Part shown: one piece after another, positions 1 through 5,848 of the stretch
Layout: each line of letters opens with the position of its first letter
Position numbering within the stretch: the first letter of the stretch is position 1
From: Lachnospiraceae bacterium UBA4381
Lineage (GTDB): Bacteria > Bacillota > Clostridia > Lachnospirales > Lachnospiraceae
Direction: 5' to 3'
DNA length: 11,564 bases
NCBI GenBank assembly: GCA_002391105.1
Contig: DGRT01000125.1
Span: forward strand, 23,875 to 35,438
The notes under the pieces: model-generated
Database searches by the model: none
The model's input: only the letters and a program-made list of their open reading frames with translations
Told to the model about the DNA's origin: nothing
Translations under genes and position numbers: made by a program

Positions 1-27
1 GTGACAGGGGGACAGGCACCTTGTCAC
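1..27 (-). repeat. Palindromic intergenic element, copy 1 (inverted orientation)
   Basis: The ends GTGACA and TGTCAC form an inverted repeat around a GC-rich core (GGGGACAGGCACC). The same element occurs in the opposite orientation at 1843-1871 and 8971-8997. I recall similar palindromes dispersed between genes in many Firmicutes, which would fit a REP-like element mobilised in trans, but no transposase is in this window. The window begins exactly at the element, so flanking DNA on the left is unseen. Confidence 0.75.
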
Positions 28-29
28 AT

Positions 30-170
30 ATGGACTACTCTGAATATCGTGATGGCTGCTGGCTTGGAATTGACGGAGCGTGGGATGAGACCTACGGTGG
101 CGGTCACTGGATACAAAAAAGCAACTGTTTATCATATGTGATGTCAGTTGCTTTTTTGTATATGGTATAA
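30..170 (+). pseudogene. Remnant of a cell-wall-binding repeat protein
   Basis: Reading from ATG at 30 gives 46 residues starting MDYSEYRDGCWLGIDGAW and continuing through an aromatic and glycine-rich stretch (YGGGHW). This strongly resembles one unit of the choline/cell-wall-binding repeats that end many secreted Lachnospiraceae proteins, where such units read roughly EYxDGxWLGxDGxWD. Only one unit is present. It begins directly after the palindromic element, has no ribosome binding site, and reads on through the terminator hairpin at 111-161, so its end is not a natural protein end. The frame is open to the left edge through the element, so an upstream portion beyond the window cannot be excluded. 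I read it as a gene tail cut by the element. An expressed function is unlikely. Confidence 0.55.
111..161 (+). terminator. Strong bidirectional intrinsic terminator
   Basis: A perfect 17-bp inverted repeat (ATACAAAAAAGCAACTG at 111-127 and its complement at 145-161) encloses a 17-base loop. The A-run before and T-run after the GCAACTG core let it work on both strands. Its core and part of the loop (TTATCA) are shared with the terminator at 1686-1725. Confidence 0.85.
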
Positions 171-211
171 GCTTAGCAGAGTGTTTTTCTGTGGCGGTAT
201 ATAAAGATATT

Positions 212-220
212 TGCTATAAT
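212..220 (+). promoter_or_regulatory. Extended -10 promoter for the truncated ABC/CorA unit
   Basis: TGCTATAAT at 212-220 is a perfect extended -10 (TGnTATAAT). There is no good -35 box 17 bases upstream (TGGCGG at 192-197), as is common for extended -10 promoters. An SD-like AAAGGAG follows at 231-237 but no ATG sits within range, which suggests that the original first gene start has been lost. Confidence 0.6.
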
Positions 221-289
221 CTATCAAAACAAAGGAGAAGCCACGAAAATAGGACTTTTCTTCTGAAGGATATCTGCGAGACACTCTAA

Positions 290-724
290 AAAGGAGATGG
301 TTTTGGAGATGTTATGATGGGTTGTATATTATGGCGACTGAAGCTGTACGGAGGAGAGAAACAGAGAATATCTATTGCCAGAGTTCTTCTCAAGGATCCG
401 GCATTTTTGATATTTGATGAGGCGACCTCGGCGCTGGATTCTATTTCTGAGAGTAAGATACAGGAAGCTATAGAGCCGATCATTGCCGAGAGAACCAGTA
501 TCCTTATAGCACACAGACTTTCTACTATTCTTGCGGCAGATGAGATACTTGTTGTAAAGGACGGAGTTATAGTCGAAAGAGGAAAGCATAAGGAGCTTGT
601 ATCTAAGGGTGGAGTTTATACTGAATTATATAATACGCAGTTCCAGAAATTCGATGACGAGGATGAGAAGCTTGCAGGGCAGTTTGCAAGCGGGGGTTAC
701 TCCGAGGGTGAAGGGGACGAATAA
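290..724 (+). pseudogene. Truncated ABC exporter ATPase (MdlB/MsbA type), C-terminal fragment
   Basis: The readable ORF starts at ATG 314 (SD-like GGAG at 305-308) and gives 136 residues. It holds a degraded signature motif (LYGGE, residues 11-15; the family has LSGGE), Walker B FLIFDE (31-36), the D-loop SALD (39-42), the H-loop histidine (H67 in AHRLST) and an acidic tail. The transmembrane domain, Walker A and Q-loop are missing; a full half-transporter has about 580-620 residues. Similarity appears to continue upstream of ATG 314 to about 290 (DGFGDV resembles the usual DGYDTVVGE), where an in-frame TAA (287-289) stops it. Before that stop the frame reads NRTFLLKDICETL, possibly the strand ahead of a deleted Walker A. 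It cannot hydrolyse ATP alone, so I read it as a decayed gene still transcribed as the leader of corA. Confidence 0.75.
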
Positions 725-744
725 AAAAAGTCGGAGGTTAGAAT

Positions 745-1662
745 ATGTATTATCTGATAAAAGAATCACTTGAACCTTGTGAATTTGAGGCGCTTCAAAA
801 GCAGGAATATCAGTATGTTGCAGTTCTGACTACTGAGGAGTGGCGAGAGAAACAACCTCTGTTCGATATGGGAATCGAGCTGGATATAAATGTAGATGAT
901 ATCCACAATACAAAAGCTGAGGTTAACTACGATTCACTTACCGGTACATTTTCCGTTCCAAGCAGAAGAGATATATGTGGAAAGGATTATCAATACGCCT
1001 TTGCACTGGATGAAAAGGGAATGGTCTTTATCGATTCGACAGGTGTAGTGGAAAGAATAGTGAAACGCATTGCCAGAACGCGTAAGTGGAAGGTCCCATG
1101 TCTTGAGAGATTCATATATGATTTTTTGGAAACCATTATTCAGCGTGACCAGGCGCTTATGGAGGGGTACGAGAAGGAGCTGGACAGTATCGAGGATGAG
1201 CTGATGGATACCGGAACTGAGACTCCCCTCGATAGGGCGAATGAGATACGTAGTGATATTCGTGAACTTAGAACTCATTATGAACAGCTTATCGATCTGG
1301 GGCAGGAGCTGCAGGAAAATGAAAATAATTTCTTTAAACCTGAGAATACCAGATATTTCAGGCTGTTTACGGATAGAGTTACCAGACTCCACGATTCGGC
1401 AACATCCCTTCGCGACTATACCATGCAGCTTCGAGATGTATATAATACTCAGATCGATGTTAAGCAGAACCGTATCATGACACTGCTTACAGTCGTAACA
1501 ACGATCTTCATGCCACTGACACTTATAGTCGGATGGTATGGCATGAACTTCCGTTACATGCCAGAACTTGAGACGCGTTGGGGATATCCAACGGTGGTTG
1601 TGGTAAGTCTGGTTATAGTAATCGGAAGCTTATGGTTTTTTAAGAAAAAGAAATGGTTATAG
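745..1662 (+). CDS. corA: CorA-family divalent cation (Mg2+/Co2+) transporter
   Basis: This 305-residue protein belongs to the CorA family of pentameric membrane channels that import Mg2+ and related cations. A long acidic cytoplasmic domain (residues 1 to about 245) contains the extended stalk helix (about 125-245, rich in E, L and R). It is followed by TM1 (about 247-265), the diagnostic GMN motif (266-268, in GWYGMNF), the short outer loop with MPEL, and TM2 (about 281-299). It ends in the basic tail KKKKWL, typical of the family. Length and architecture are complete. Start ATG 745 has GGAGG at 733-737, seven bases upstream. It lies 20 bases after the truncated ABC fragment and is probably transcribed from the promoter at 212-220. 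The transported ion is not deducible beyond the family. Confidence 0.93.
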   Translation: MYYLIKESLEPCEFEALQKQEYQYVAVLTTEEWREKQPLFDMGIELDINVDDIHNTKAEVNYDSLTGTFSVPSRRDICGKDYQYAFALDEKGMVFIDSTGVVERIVKRIARTRKWKVPCLERFIYDFLETIIQRDQALMEGYEKELDSIEDELMDTGTETPLDRANEIRSDIRELRTHYEQLIDLGQELQENENNFFKPENTRYFRLFTDRVTRLHDSATSLRDYTMQLRDVYNTQIDVKQNRIMTLLTVVTTIFMPLTLIVGWYGMNFRYMPELETRWGYPTVVVVSLVIVIGSLWFFKKKKWL

Positions 1663-1685
1663 CCTGTTATGGATATATAAAGATA

Positions 1686-1725
1686 AAGAAGCAACTGCTT
1701 ATCAGTCCGATGGCAGTTGCTTTTT
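1686..1725 (+). terminator. Intrinsic terminator after corA
   Basis: GCAACTGC (1691-1698) pairs with GCAGTTGC (1713-1720), extended by A/T pairs, and is followed by TTTTTG. The core and part of the loop (GCAACTG, TTATCA, CAGTTGC) are the same as in the terminator at 111-161, so the two look like copies of one ancestral terminator. Confidence 0.85.
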
Positions 1726-1737
1726 GTTTGGAATTTT

Positions 1738-1767
1738 GTGATAAGTAATGCTTATCGCAAGCGATAA
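1738..1767. promoter_or_regulatory. Cluster of GCGATAA/TTATCGC half-sites
   Basis: Three related half-sites lie together: GTGATAA (1738-1744), TTATCGC (1752-1758) and GCGATAA (1761-1767). The last two form a 7-bp inverted repeat with a two-base AA loop, and the first can alternatively pair with 1751-1758. They lie just upstream of the candidate promoter of the transporter operon, and a related inverted repeat (TTATCG-N7-CGATAA) recurs at 5128-5146. This could be an operator or only a local hairpin; no regulator is identified. Confidence 0.3.
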
Positions 1768-1778
1768 AATCTATTGAT

Positions 1779-1807
1779 TTTTCAAATCCATGGGACGCTG
1801 TTAGAAT
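1779..1807 (+). promoter_or_regulatory. Candidate promoter of the sulfur amino acid transporter operon
   Basis: TTTTCA (1779-1784) is separated by 17 bases from TAGAAT (1802-1807), and the -10 is extended by TG at 1799-1800 (TGnTAGAAT). Transcription would start near 1814 and give a leader of about 400 bases holding the palindromic element, the Cys-rich ORF and the attenuator. A weaker alternative is TGTACA (1809-1814) with GATAAT (1832-1837), also 17 bases apart. Confidence 0.45.
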
Positions 1808-1842
1808 GTGTACATCTTGAAAGTGAGTCGAGATAATGTGCT

Positions 1843-1871
1843 GGTGACAAGGTGCCTGTCCCCATGTCACC
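1843..1871 (+). repeat. Palindromic intergenic element, copy 2
   Basis: GGTGACA at 1843-1849 and TGTCACC at 1865-1871 enclose the core AGGTGCCTGTCCCCA. It is the same element as 8971-8997 and, inverted, 1-27. It sits inside the predicted transcribed leader, 23 bases before the Cys-rich ORF, so it would form a stem-loop in the mRNA. Confidence 0.8.
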
Positions 1872-1894
1872 AAGATAAAGAGGAGGAAATGGAA

Positions 1895-1993
1895 ATGAGA
1901 ACTAACAGAACCAACAATATGTGCTGTATGTGCTGTCGAATGCTTAAATCCCGGGCATTAAATATGACTGGGGCGTGTAAGGTCATGCCTTAG
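1895..1993 (+). CDS. Cys-rich leader peptide (attenuator ORF), 32 aa
   Basis: This 32-codon ORF has an excellent SD (AGGAGG, 1881-1886) eight bases before ATG 1895. An in-frame ATG at 1889 is too close to the SD. The peptide reads MRTNRTNNMCCMCCRMLKSR, then 12 more residues with one further Cys. Codons 10, 11, 13 and 14 are Cys (TGC TGT, ATG, TGC TGT), an extreme density for a peptide with no zinc-ribbon layout. It stops at TAG 1991-1993, about 60 bases before an intrinsic terminator and about 220 before a sulfur amino acid transporter operon. Its 3' half (1950-1969) is complementary to the terminator's 5' side. These features fit a regulatory leader peptide whose translation senses charged tRNA-Cys. 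A stable product with its own role is possible but not needed. Confidence 0.75.
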   Translation: MRTNRTNNMCCMCCRMLKSRALNMTGACKVMP

Positions 1994-2060
1994 AAGTCCA
2001 AAACGATGAACCAGTATGTAGTTTGTTTGGTCATATAGTTGGATGAGTCATTTGCCCGGG
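1950..2060 (+). promoter_or_regulatory. Antiterminator pairing of a putative cysteine attenuator
   Basis: CCCGGGCA (1950-1957, within leader codons 19-21) is fully complementary to TGCCCGGG (2053-2060). After a short internal loop, ATGACT (1964-1969) is fully complementary to AGTCAT (2046-2051). This 14-bp two-part stem uses 2055-2059, the same bases as the terminator's 5' arm, so the two structures exclude each other. A ribosome stalled at the Cys codons (1922-1936) would leave 1950-1969 free and favour readthrough; one that reaches the stop (1991) would cover it and favour termination. AATGC (1939-1943) can also pair with GCATT (1955-1959), a possible competing small stem. Confidence 0.7.
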
Positions 2061-2089
2061 ATGTTCAAGGAACACCGGGTTTTCTTTTT
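2055..2089 (+). terminator. Attenuator terminator upstream of the transporter operon
   Basis: CCCGG (2055-2059) pairs with CCGGG (2075-2079) and TGTTC (2062-2066) pairs with GAACA (2070-2074), with a two-base bulge and an AAG loop, followed by TTTTCTTTTT (2080-2089). It is a complete Rho-independent terminator between the leader ORF and the first structural gene, on the same strand. Confidence 0.85.
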
Positions 2090-2128
2090 GGATAATTACT
2101 GTGAAACCCCCATTTCATAGTAAAGAAG

Positions 2129-2152
2129 GTGACAGAACATACATCCTGTCAC
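2129..2152. repeat. Variant palindromic element (GTGACAG ... CTGTCAC)
   Basis: A perfect 7-bp inverted repeat, GTGACAG (2129-2135) and CTGTCAC (2146-2152), surrounds a 10-base loop. The ends match the canonical elements at 1-27, 1843-1871 and 8971-8997, but the GC-rich core is replaced by AACATACATC. It lies between the attenuator and the start of the binding-protein gene and has no T-run. Confidence 0.5.
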
Positions 2153-2217
2153 GTAAAAGCCAGTCAAATGACGAAAAAAAAGAGCAGCTATTCATGCTCA
2201 GAAAAGGAGAAAATATT

Positions 2218-3945
2218 ATGAAAAAAAATATTATGAAAAAAAATATTACGAAAAAAAGTTTTATAAAAAAGTTTATCGCAGGAGCCCTGTCACTTGGTTT
2301 TGCAGCAACCGCACTTACAGGCTGCGGCAATGATCAGGCAAAGACGGATACAAATAATGTACAGGCTAATGAAAGTGGAAGAGTATATAGAACTCTTGAC
2401 GAGATAAAGGAAAGCGGAACCGTTAATATCGGAGTTTTCTCAGATAAAAACCCATTTGGATATGTAGATGAAAATGGTGATTATCAGGGCTATGATGTGT
2501 ACTTTGCTGAGAGAATAGGAAAGGATCTGGGAGTTGATATCAACTATGTATCAACTGAGGCAGCCAGCAGAGTCGAGTATCTGGAGACCGGAAAGGTTGA
2601 TATAGTACTTGCTAACTTCACTGTAACAGATGAAAGAGCAGAGAAGGTTGACTTCACACTTCCGTACATGAATGTAGCTCTGGGAGTTGTATCCCATGAG
2701 GATAATGTGATCGAGGATCTGTCACAGATTGGTGCAGAAGACCAGGTTATAGTTATATCAGGAACAACAGCCGAGACATATCTTGAAGAAAACTATCCTG
2801 ATATAAAGCTTCAGAAGTTTGATACTTATGCAACAGCCAAGACCTCCTTTGAGAATGGAACCGGAGTTGCATGGGCAAATGATAATACAGAGGTAATTGC
2901 GTATGCACTTGAGAATGAGGGCTACGTAGTTGGTATTCCTTCACTTGGAAGCCAGGACACTATAGCACCTGCAGTTTCAAAGGGTAATACAACACTTCGT
3001 GACTGGCTGAATGCTGAAACAGAGGCACTTGGAGCAGAGAACTTCTTCCATGCAGATTACGAGGCAACACTTATTGATACCTACGGTGCTGAGTACGAGG
3101 AAACTCTGGTGGTTGAAGGTGGTAAGGTTGAAGCAACTCCTGCATCATCAGGAGACAGCTCATCAGAAGCAGAGGATCAGGGAAATGCTTTAGATATCCC
3201 TCCTGGAAATGGCGAAGTCATTAAGATAGCAGCAAGCCCTATTCCTCATGCTGAGATTCTTGCTAAGGCAGCAGAGATAATCAAGGACTATGGTTATGAG
3301 CTTGACGTTGTTGAATTTGATGATTATGTACAGCCAAATCTGGTAGTTGAATCAGGTGAATTTGACGCAAACTACATGGAGCATGTTCCTTACCTTAACA
3401 GCTTTAACGAAGAGCAGGGAACACATCTTGTAAATGCAGGTGGTATCCACTATGAGCCATTTGGTATCTATCCGGGTACAAAGAGCAGTCTTGATGAGAT
3501 AGCTGACGGCGACAGCATAGCTATTCCAAATGATACAACTAACGAAGCAAGAGCACTTCTTCTGCTTCAGGATAACGGAATCATTACACTTGAAGACGGA
3601 GCAGGACTTACAGCAACAGTAAATGATATAAAGGACAATCCTAACAACATTAAGTTTGTAGAGCTTGAGGCTGCACAGGTCGCAAGAGTAGTAGATGAGG
3701 TTGAGTTTGTAATCCTTAATGGTAACTATGCACTTGAAGCTGGTTACTCAGTTGGTAAGGATTCCATAGCATATGAAGCAACAGATTCTATCGCTGCAAA
3801 GACATATGTAAATATTATTACTGTATATGAAGGAAATGAGAATACAGATAAGATCAAGGCGCTTGTAAGTGTTCTAAGATCAGATGAGATCAAGAAGTTT
3901 ATAGAGGAAACCTACGACGGAGCAGTTGTATTCTATGAGGAGTAA
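2218..3945 (+). CDS. Double-headed substrate-binding lipoprotein: polar amino acid (Cys-type) domain fused to MetQ/NlpA domain
   Basis: This 575-residue lipoprotein has two binding modules. Start ATG 2218 has AAAGGAG (2203-2209) eight bases upstream; an in-frame GTG at 2101 lacks an SD and would bury the signal peptide. Residues 1-35 are a lysine-rich signal peptide ending in lipobox LTGC (C36). Residues about 58-300 are a family 3 (PBPb) amino acid binding domain with the typical GKVDIVLANFTVTDERAEKV region and the end LVVEGGK, recalling the Campylobacter cysteine-binding CjaA. A Ser/Glu/Pro-rich linker (about 302-332) leads to residues 333-575, a complete MetQ/NlpA domain (IAASPIPHAEIL, NYMEHVPYL, IAIPNDTTNEARAL). 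Each half is normally a separate lipoprotein. Downstream genes supply a transporter for each, so it probably captures cyst(e)ine-like and methionine substrates at the outer membrane face. Exact ligands are inferred. Confidence 0.92.
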   Translation: MKKNIMKKNITKKSFIKKFIAGALSLGFAATALTGCGNDQAKTDTNNVQANESGRVYRTLDEIKESGTVNIGVFSDKNPFGYVDENGDYQGYDVYFAERIGKDLGVDINYVSTEAASRVEYLETGKVDIVLANFTVTDERAEKVDFTLPYMNVALGVVSHEDNVIEDLSQIGAEDQVIVISGTTAETYLEENYPDIKLQKFDTYATAKTSFENGTGVAWANDNTEVIAYALENEGYVVGIPSLGSQDTIAPAVSKGNTTLRDWLNAETEALGAENFFHADYEATLIDTYGAEYEETLVVEGGKVEATPASSGDSSSEAEDQGNALDIPPGNGEVIKIAASPIPHAEILAKAAEIIKDYGYELDVVEFDDYVQPNLVVESGEFDANYMEHVPYLNSFNEEQGTHLVNAGGIHYEPFGIYPGTKSSLDEIADGDSIAIPNDTTNEARALLLLQDNGIITLEDGAGLTATVNDIKDNPNNIKFVELEAAQVARVVDEVEFVILNGNYALEAGYSVGKDSIAYEATDSIAAKTYVNIITVYEGNENTDKIKALVSVLRSDEIKKFIEETYDGAVVFYEE

Positions 3946-4082
3946 GGTTTATTAGTTATTTAGTCAGATATATGTATATTTCCTGATATTAGGAGTAAAA
4001 TGCTACTAAGTCTGGATTTATCAAACAACGTAACGGCTTAGCTTTGAATCGCTGAACAGTTACCAAATAAACAAGAAGGGAG

Positions 4083-4108
4083 TTGAGGGAGTCTTAGGAC
4101 TCTCTCAA
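4083..4108 (+). promoter_or_regulatory. Hairpin between the metN Shine-Dalgarno sequence and start codon
   Basis: TTGAGGGAGTC (4083-4093) pairs with GACTCTCTCAA (4098-4108), 11 bp with one G-U, loop TTAG. A strong SD (AAGGGAG, 4076-4082) ends directly before the stem, while metN's ATG (4123) lies 14 bases after it; no SD is visible in between. Folding would bring the SD to about 14 bases from the AUG. It could also act as a 3'-end stabiliser for the binding-protein mRNA; it has no T-run. The rest of the 177-base spacer holds no convincing gene, only a 13-codon ORF at 4000-4041 behind AGGAG. Confidence 0.6.
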
Positions 4109-4122
4109 TTTGATAAGTAGAT

Positions 4123-5124
4123 ATGAGCATAATAGAGATAAAAAATCTGACCAAAAGATTTGAAGTTGAAGGACATCAGGTACTGGCTCTTGATGACATC
4201 AATCTGTCTATTGAGGCGGGAGAAATATATGGAATCATCGGAATGTCCGGTGCAGGAAAGAGTACGCTGGTAAGATCCATAAATTATCTTGAGAAGCCTA
4301 CAGAGGGAGCTGTTCTTATAGATGGTGTAAATCTGGAAAGCCTGACAAAAAAAGAGCTTAGGTCAAAGCGCAGTCAGATAGGAATGATATTTCAGGGCTT
4401 CAATCTTCTGGAACAGAGGAATGTGCTGGGAAATGTCTGTTTTCCGTTGGAGATTACAGGAGTAAAGAAAAATGAGGCAAAGGCTAGAGCGAGAGAGCTG
4501 CTCCAGCTTGTCAATCTGGAGGATAAGGAGAGGGCATTTCCCTCCCAGCTTTCCGGTGGACAGAAGCAGAGGGTTGCTATAGCCAGGGCGCTTGCGACAA
4601 ATCCCAGAATACTTCTATGTGATGAAGCCACAAGTGCTCTGGATCCGCAAACGACTACTTCTATATTAAAGCTGCTTAAAGAGATCAATCAGTCTATGGG
4701 TATAACTATAGTTATCATAACTCATCAGATGTCGGTTGTTACCGAGATCTGTCAGAAGGTGGCGATTATCGACAGCGGAAGACTGGTCGAAGAGGGAAGT
4801 GTTGAAAAAATATTTGAATCACCGAGCTCTGACGCTGCAAAGGAGCTTATATCAGGTAAGGACATTCGCTTTACACCACTTAAGGAGCTGAATGAGGCAA
4901 AAACTATCCGTATAGTATTTGAGCAGAATTCTGCTTACGAACCGGTTATCGCTAATCTGATTCTGAAGTTTCAGGTTCCGGTCAATATCCTGCGCGCTGA
5001 TACGAAGAATATAAATGGAAAGGCAGTGGGAGAGATGCTGCTGGGACTTCCTGAGGGCGAAGGGGAGGATCAGCAGATTATAAACCATCTTAGAGAAAGC
5101 GGACTTTACGTAGATGAGGTGTAG
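4123..5124 (+). CDS. metN: Methionine-type ABC importer ATPase with NIL domain (MetN)
   Basis: This 333-residue ATPase energises methionine uptake at the inner face of the membrane. It carries Walker A GMSGAGKST (40-48), the Q-loop glutamine (Q91), signature LSGGQ (143-147), Walker B ILLCDE (163-168) and the H-loop histidine (H201). Residues about 260-330 form the C-terminal NIL domain (ACT-like fold). In MetN proteins this domain binds methionine and shuts the transporter when the cytoplasmic pool is full. Its length matches the family (about 340). It follows the fused binding protein, whose second half is MetQ-like, and precedes metI. The N-terminus MSIIEIKNLTKRF aligns with the usual MetN start, which supports ATG 4123 despite the missing nearby SD (see the hairpin at 4083-4108). 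Confidence 0.95.
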   Translation: MSIIEIKNLTKRFEVEGHQVLALDDINLSIEAGEIYGIIGMSGAGKSTLVRSINYLEKPTEGAVLIDGVNLESLTKKELRSKRSQIGMIFQGFNLLEQRNVLGNVCFPLEITGVKKNEAKARARELLQLVNLEDKERAFPSQLSGGQKQRVAIARALATNPRILLCDEATSALDPQTTTSILKLLKEINQSMGITIVIITHQMSVVTEICQKVAIIDSGRLVEEGSVEKIFESPSSDAAKELISGKDIRFTPLKELNEAKTIRIVFEQNSAYEPVIANLILKFQVPVNILRADTKNINGKAVGEMLLGLPEGEGEDQQIINHLRESGLYVDEV

Positions 5125-5127
5125 ATT

Positions 5128-5146
5128 TTATCGACAGAAGCGATAA
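5128..5146. repeat. Inverted repeat TTATCG-N7-CGATAA
   Basis: TTATCG (5128-5133) and CGATAA (5141-5146) flank seven bases in the metN-metI spacer. The half-site equals the core of the cluster at 1738-1767. It may be coincidental or a small mRNA hairpin. Confidence 0.3.
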
Positions 5147-5177
5147 CTGAATTACTAAAAAGCATGAGAGGTATGAC

Positions 5178-5846
5178 ATGAATGAACAGATTATAAAAAT
5201 GATTCTTGAAGGAATCAGGGACACTCTTTATATGACACTTGGTTCTGTAATAGTTGGCTATATTATAGGACTTCCCCTGGGGATACTACTATATGTAACA
5301 GGGAAAAATGGACTCTCACCTAACGCATTTATCTATAGGATAGGGGACTTTATATGTAACATTATCAGAAGCATTCCTTTTCTGATACTTTTGATACTTC
5401 TGATCCCATTTACAAGGCTGGTGGTGGGACAGAGCTATGGCTCTACTGCTACCATAGTGCCACTGGTGATATGTGCTGCTCCATATATAGCAAGAGTTGT
5501 GGAGTCATCACTGAATGATGTGGATACCGGAGTTATAGAGGCGGCAAGGTCGATGGGAGCCAGCAATGCTGATATCATCATTAAGGTTCTGCTTCTTGAA
5601 GCAAGAACTTCACTTATAACAGGCTTTACCATAACGACAGGACTGCTTCTGGGTTATTCTGCTATGTCGGGCACAGTCGGAGGCGGTGGTCTGGGAGATA
5701 TAGCTGTCAGATATGGTTACTACAGATGGCAGACTGATATTATGATCATAACAGTTGTGCTTCTGATTATCATTTTCCAGATCATACAGATGATAGGAAC
5801 CAGGGTATCGATAAAGGTCGATCATAGGAAGAGGAAGGAACAGTAA
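5178..5846 (+). CDS. metI: Methionine-type ABC importer permease (MetI)
   Basis: This 222-residue membrane protein has about five hydrophobic segments. It is the permease that dimerises and pairs with MetN. It shows the MetI-specific sequence around the EAA coupling loop (EAARSMGASNADIIIKVLLLEA, about residues 120-141) and the GGGGLGDIAVRYGYYRWQ stretch near residues 167-184, which is characteristic of methionine permeases. The N-terminal region (DTLYMTLGSVIVGYIIGLPLG) is also typical. Length is normal. Start ATG 5178 has GAGAGG at 5166-5171. It ends in a basic cytoplasmic tail (DHRKRKEQ). Only two bases separate its stop from the next permease, so translation of the methionine module and the second importer is probably coupled. 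Confidence 0.95.
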   Translation: MNEQIIKMILEGIRDTLYMTLGSVIVGYIIGLPLGILLYVTGKNGLSPNAFIYRIGDFICNIIRSIPFLILLILLIPFTRLVVGQSYGSTATIVPLVICAAPYIARVVESSLNDVDTGVIEAARSMGASNADIIIKVLLLEARTSLITGFTITTGLLLGYSAMSGTVGGGGLGDIAVRYGYYRWQTDIMIITVVLLIIIFQIIQMIGTRVSIKVDHRKRKEQ

Positions 5847-5848
5847 AT

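Noticed and set aside
1808..1894. Longer version of the Cys-rich ORF starting at 1808
   Set aside because: It would read through the palindromic element and has no SD; AGGAGG at 1881-1886 clearly sets the start at 1895.
2101..2217. Longer start (GTG at 2101) for the fused binding protein
   Set aside because: There is no SD before it, it overlaps the variant palindromic element, and it would place 39 hydrophilic residues before the lipoprotein signal peptide.
1663..2217. S-box (SAM) riboswitch or T-box in the operon leader
   Set aside because: I could not find the T-box GGTGG-ACCGCG element or an S-box core there; the Cys-rich ORF with its alternative stem explains the terminator better.
4000..4041. 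13-codon ORF (MLLSLDLSNNVTA) behind AGGAG in the spacer before metN
   Set aside because: It is too short to judge, the SD spacing is tight (four bases), and no paired antiterminator to the 4083-4108 hairpin was seen.
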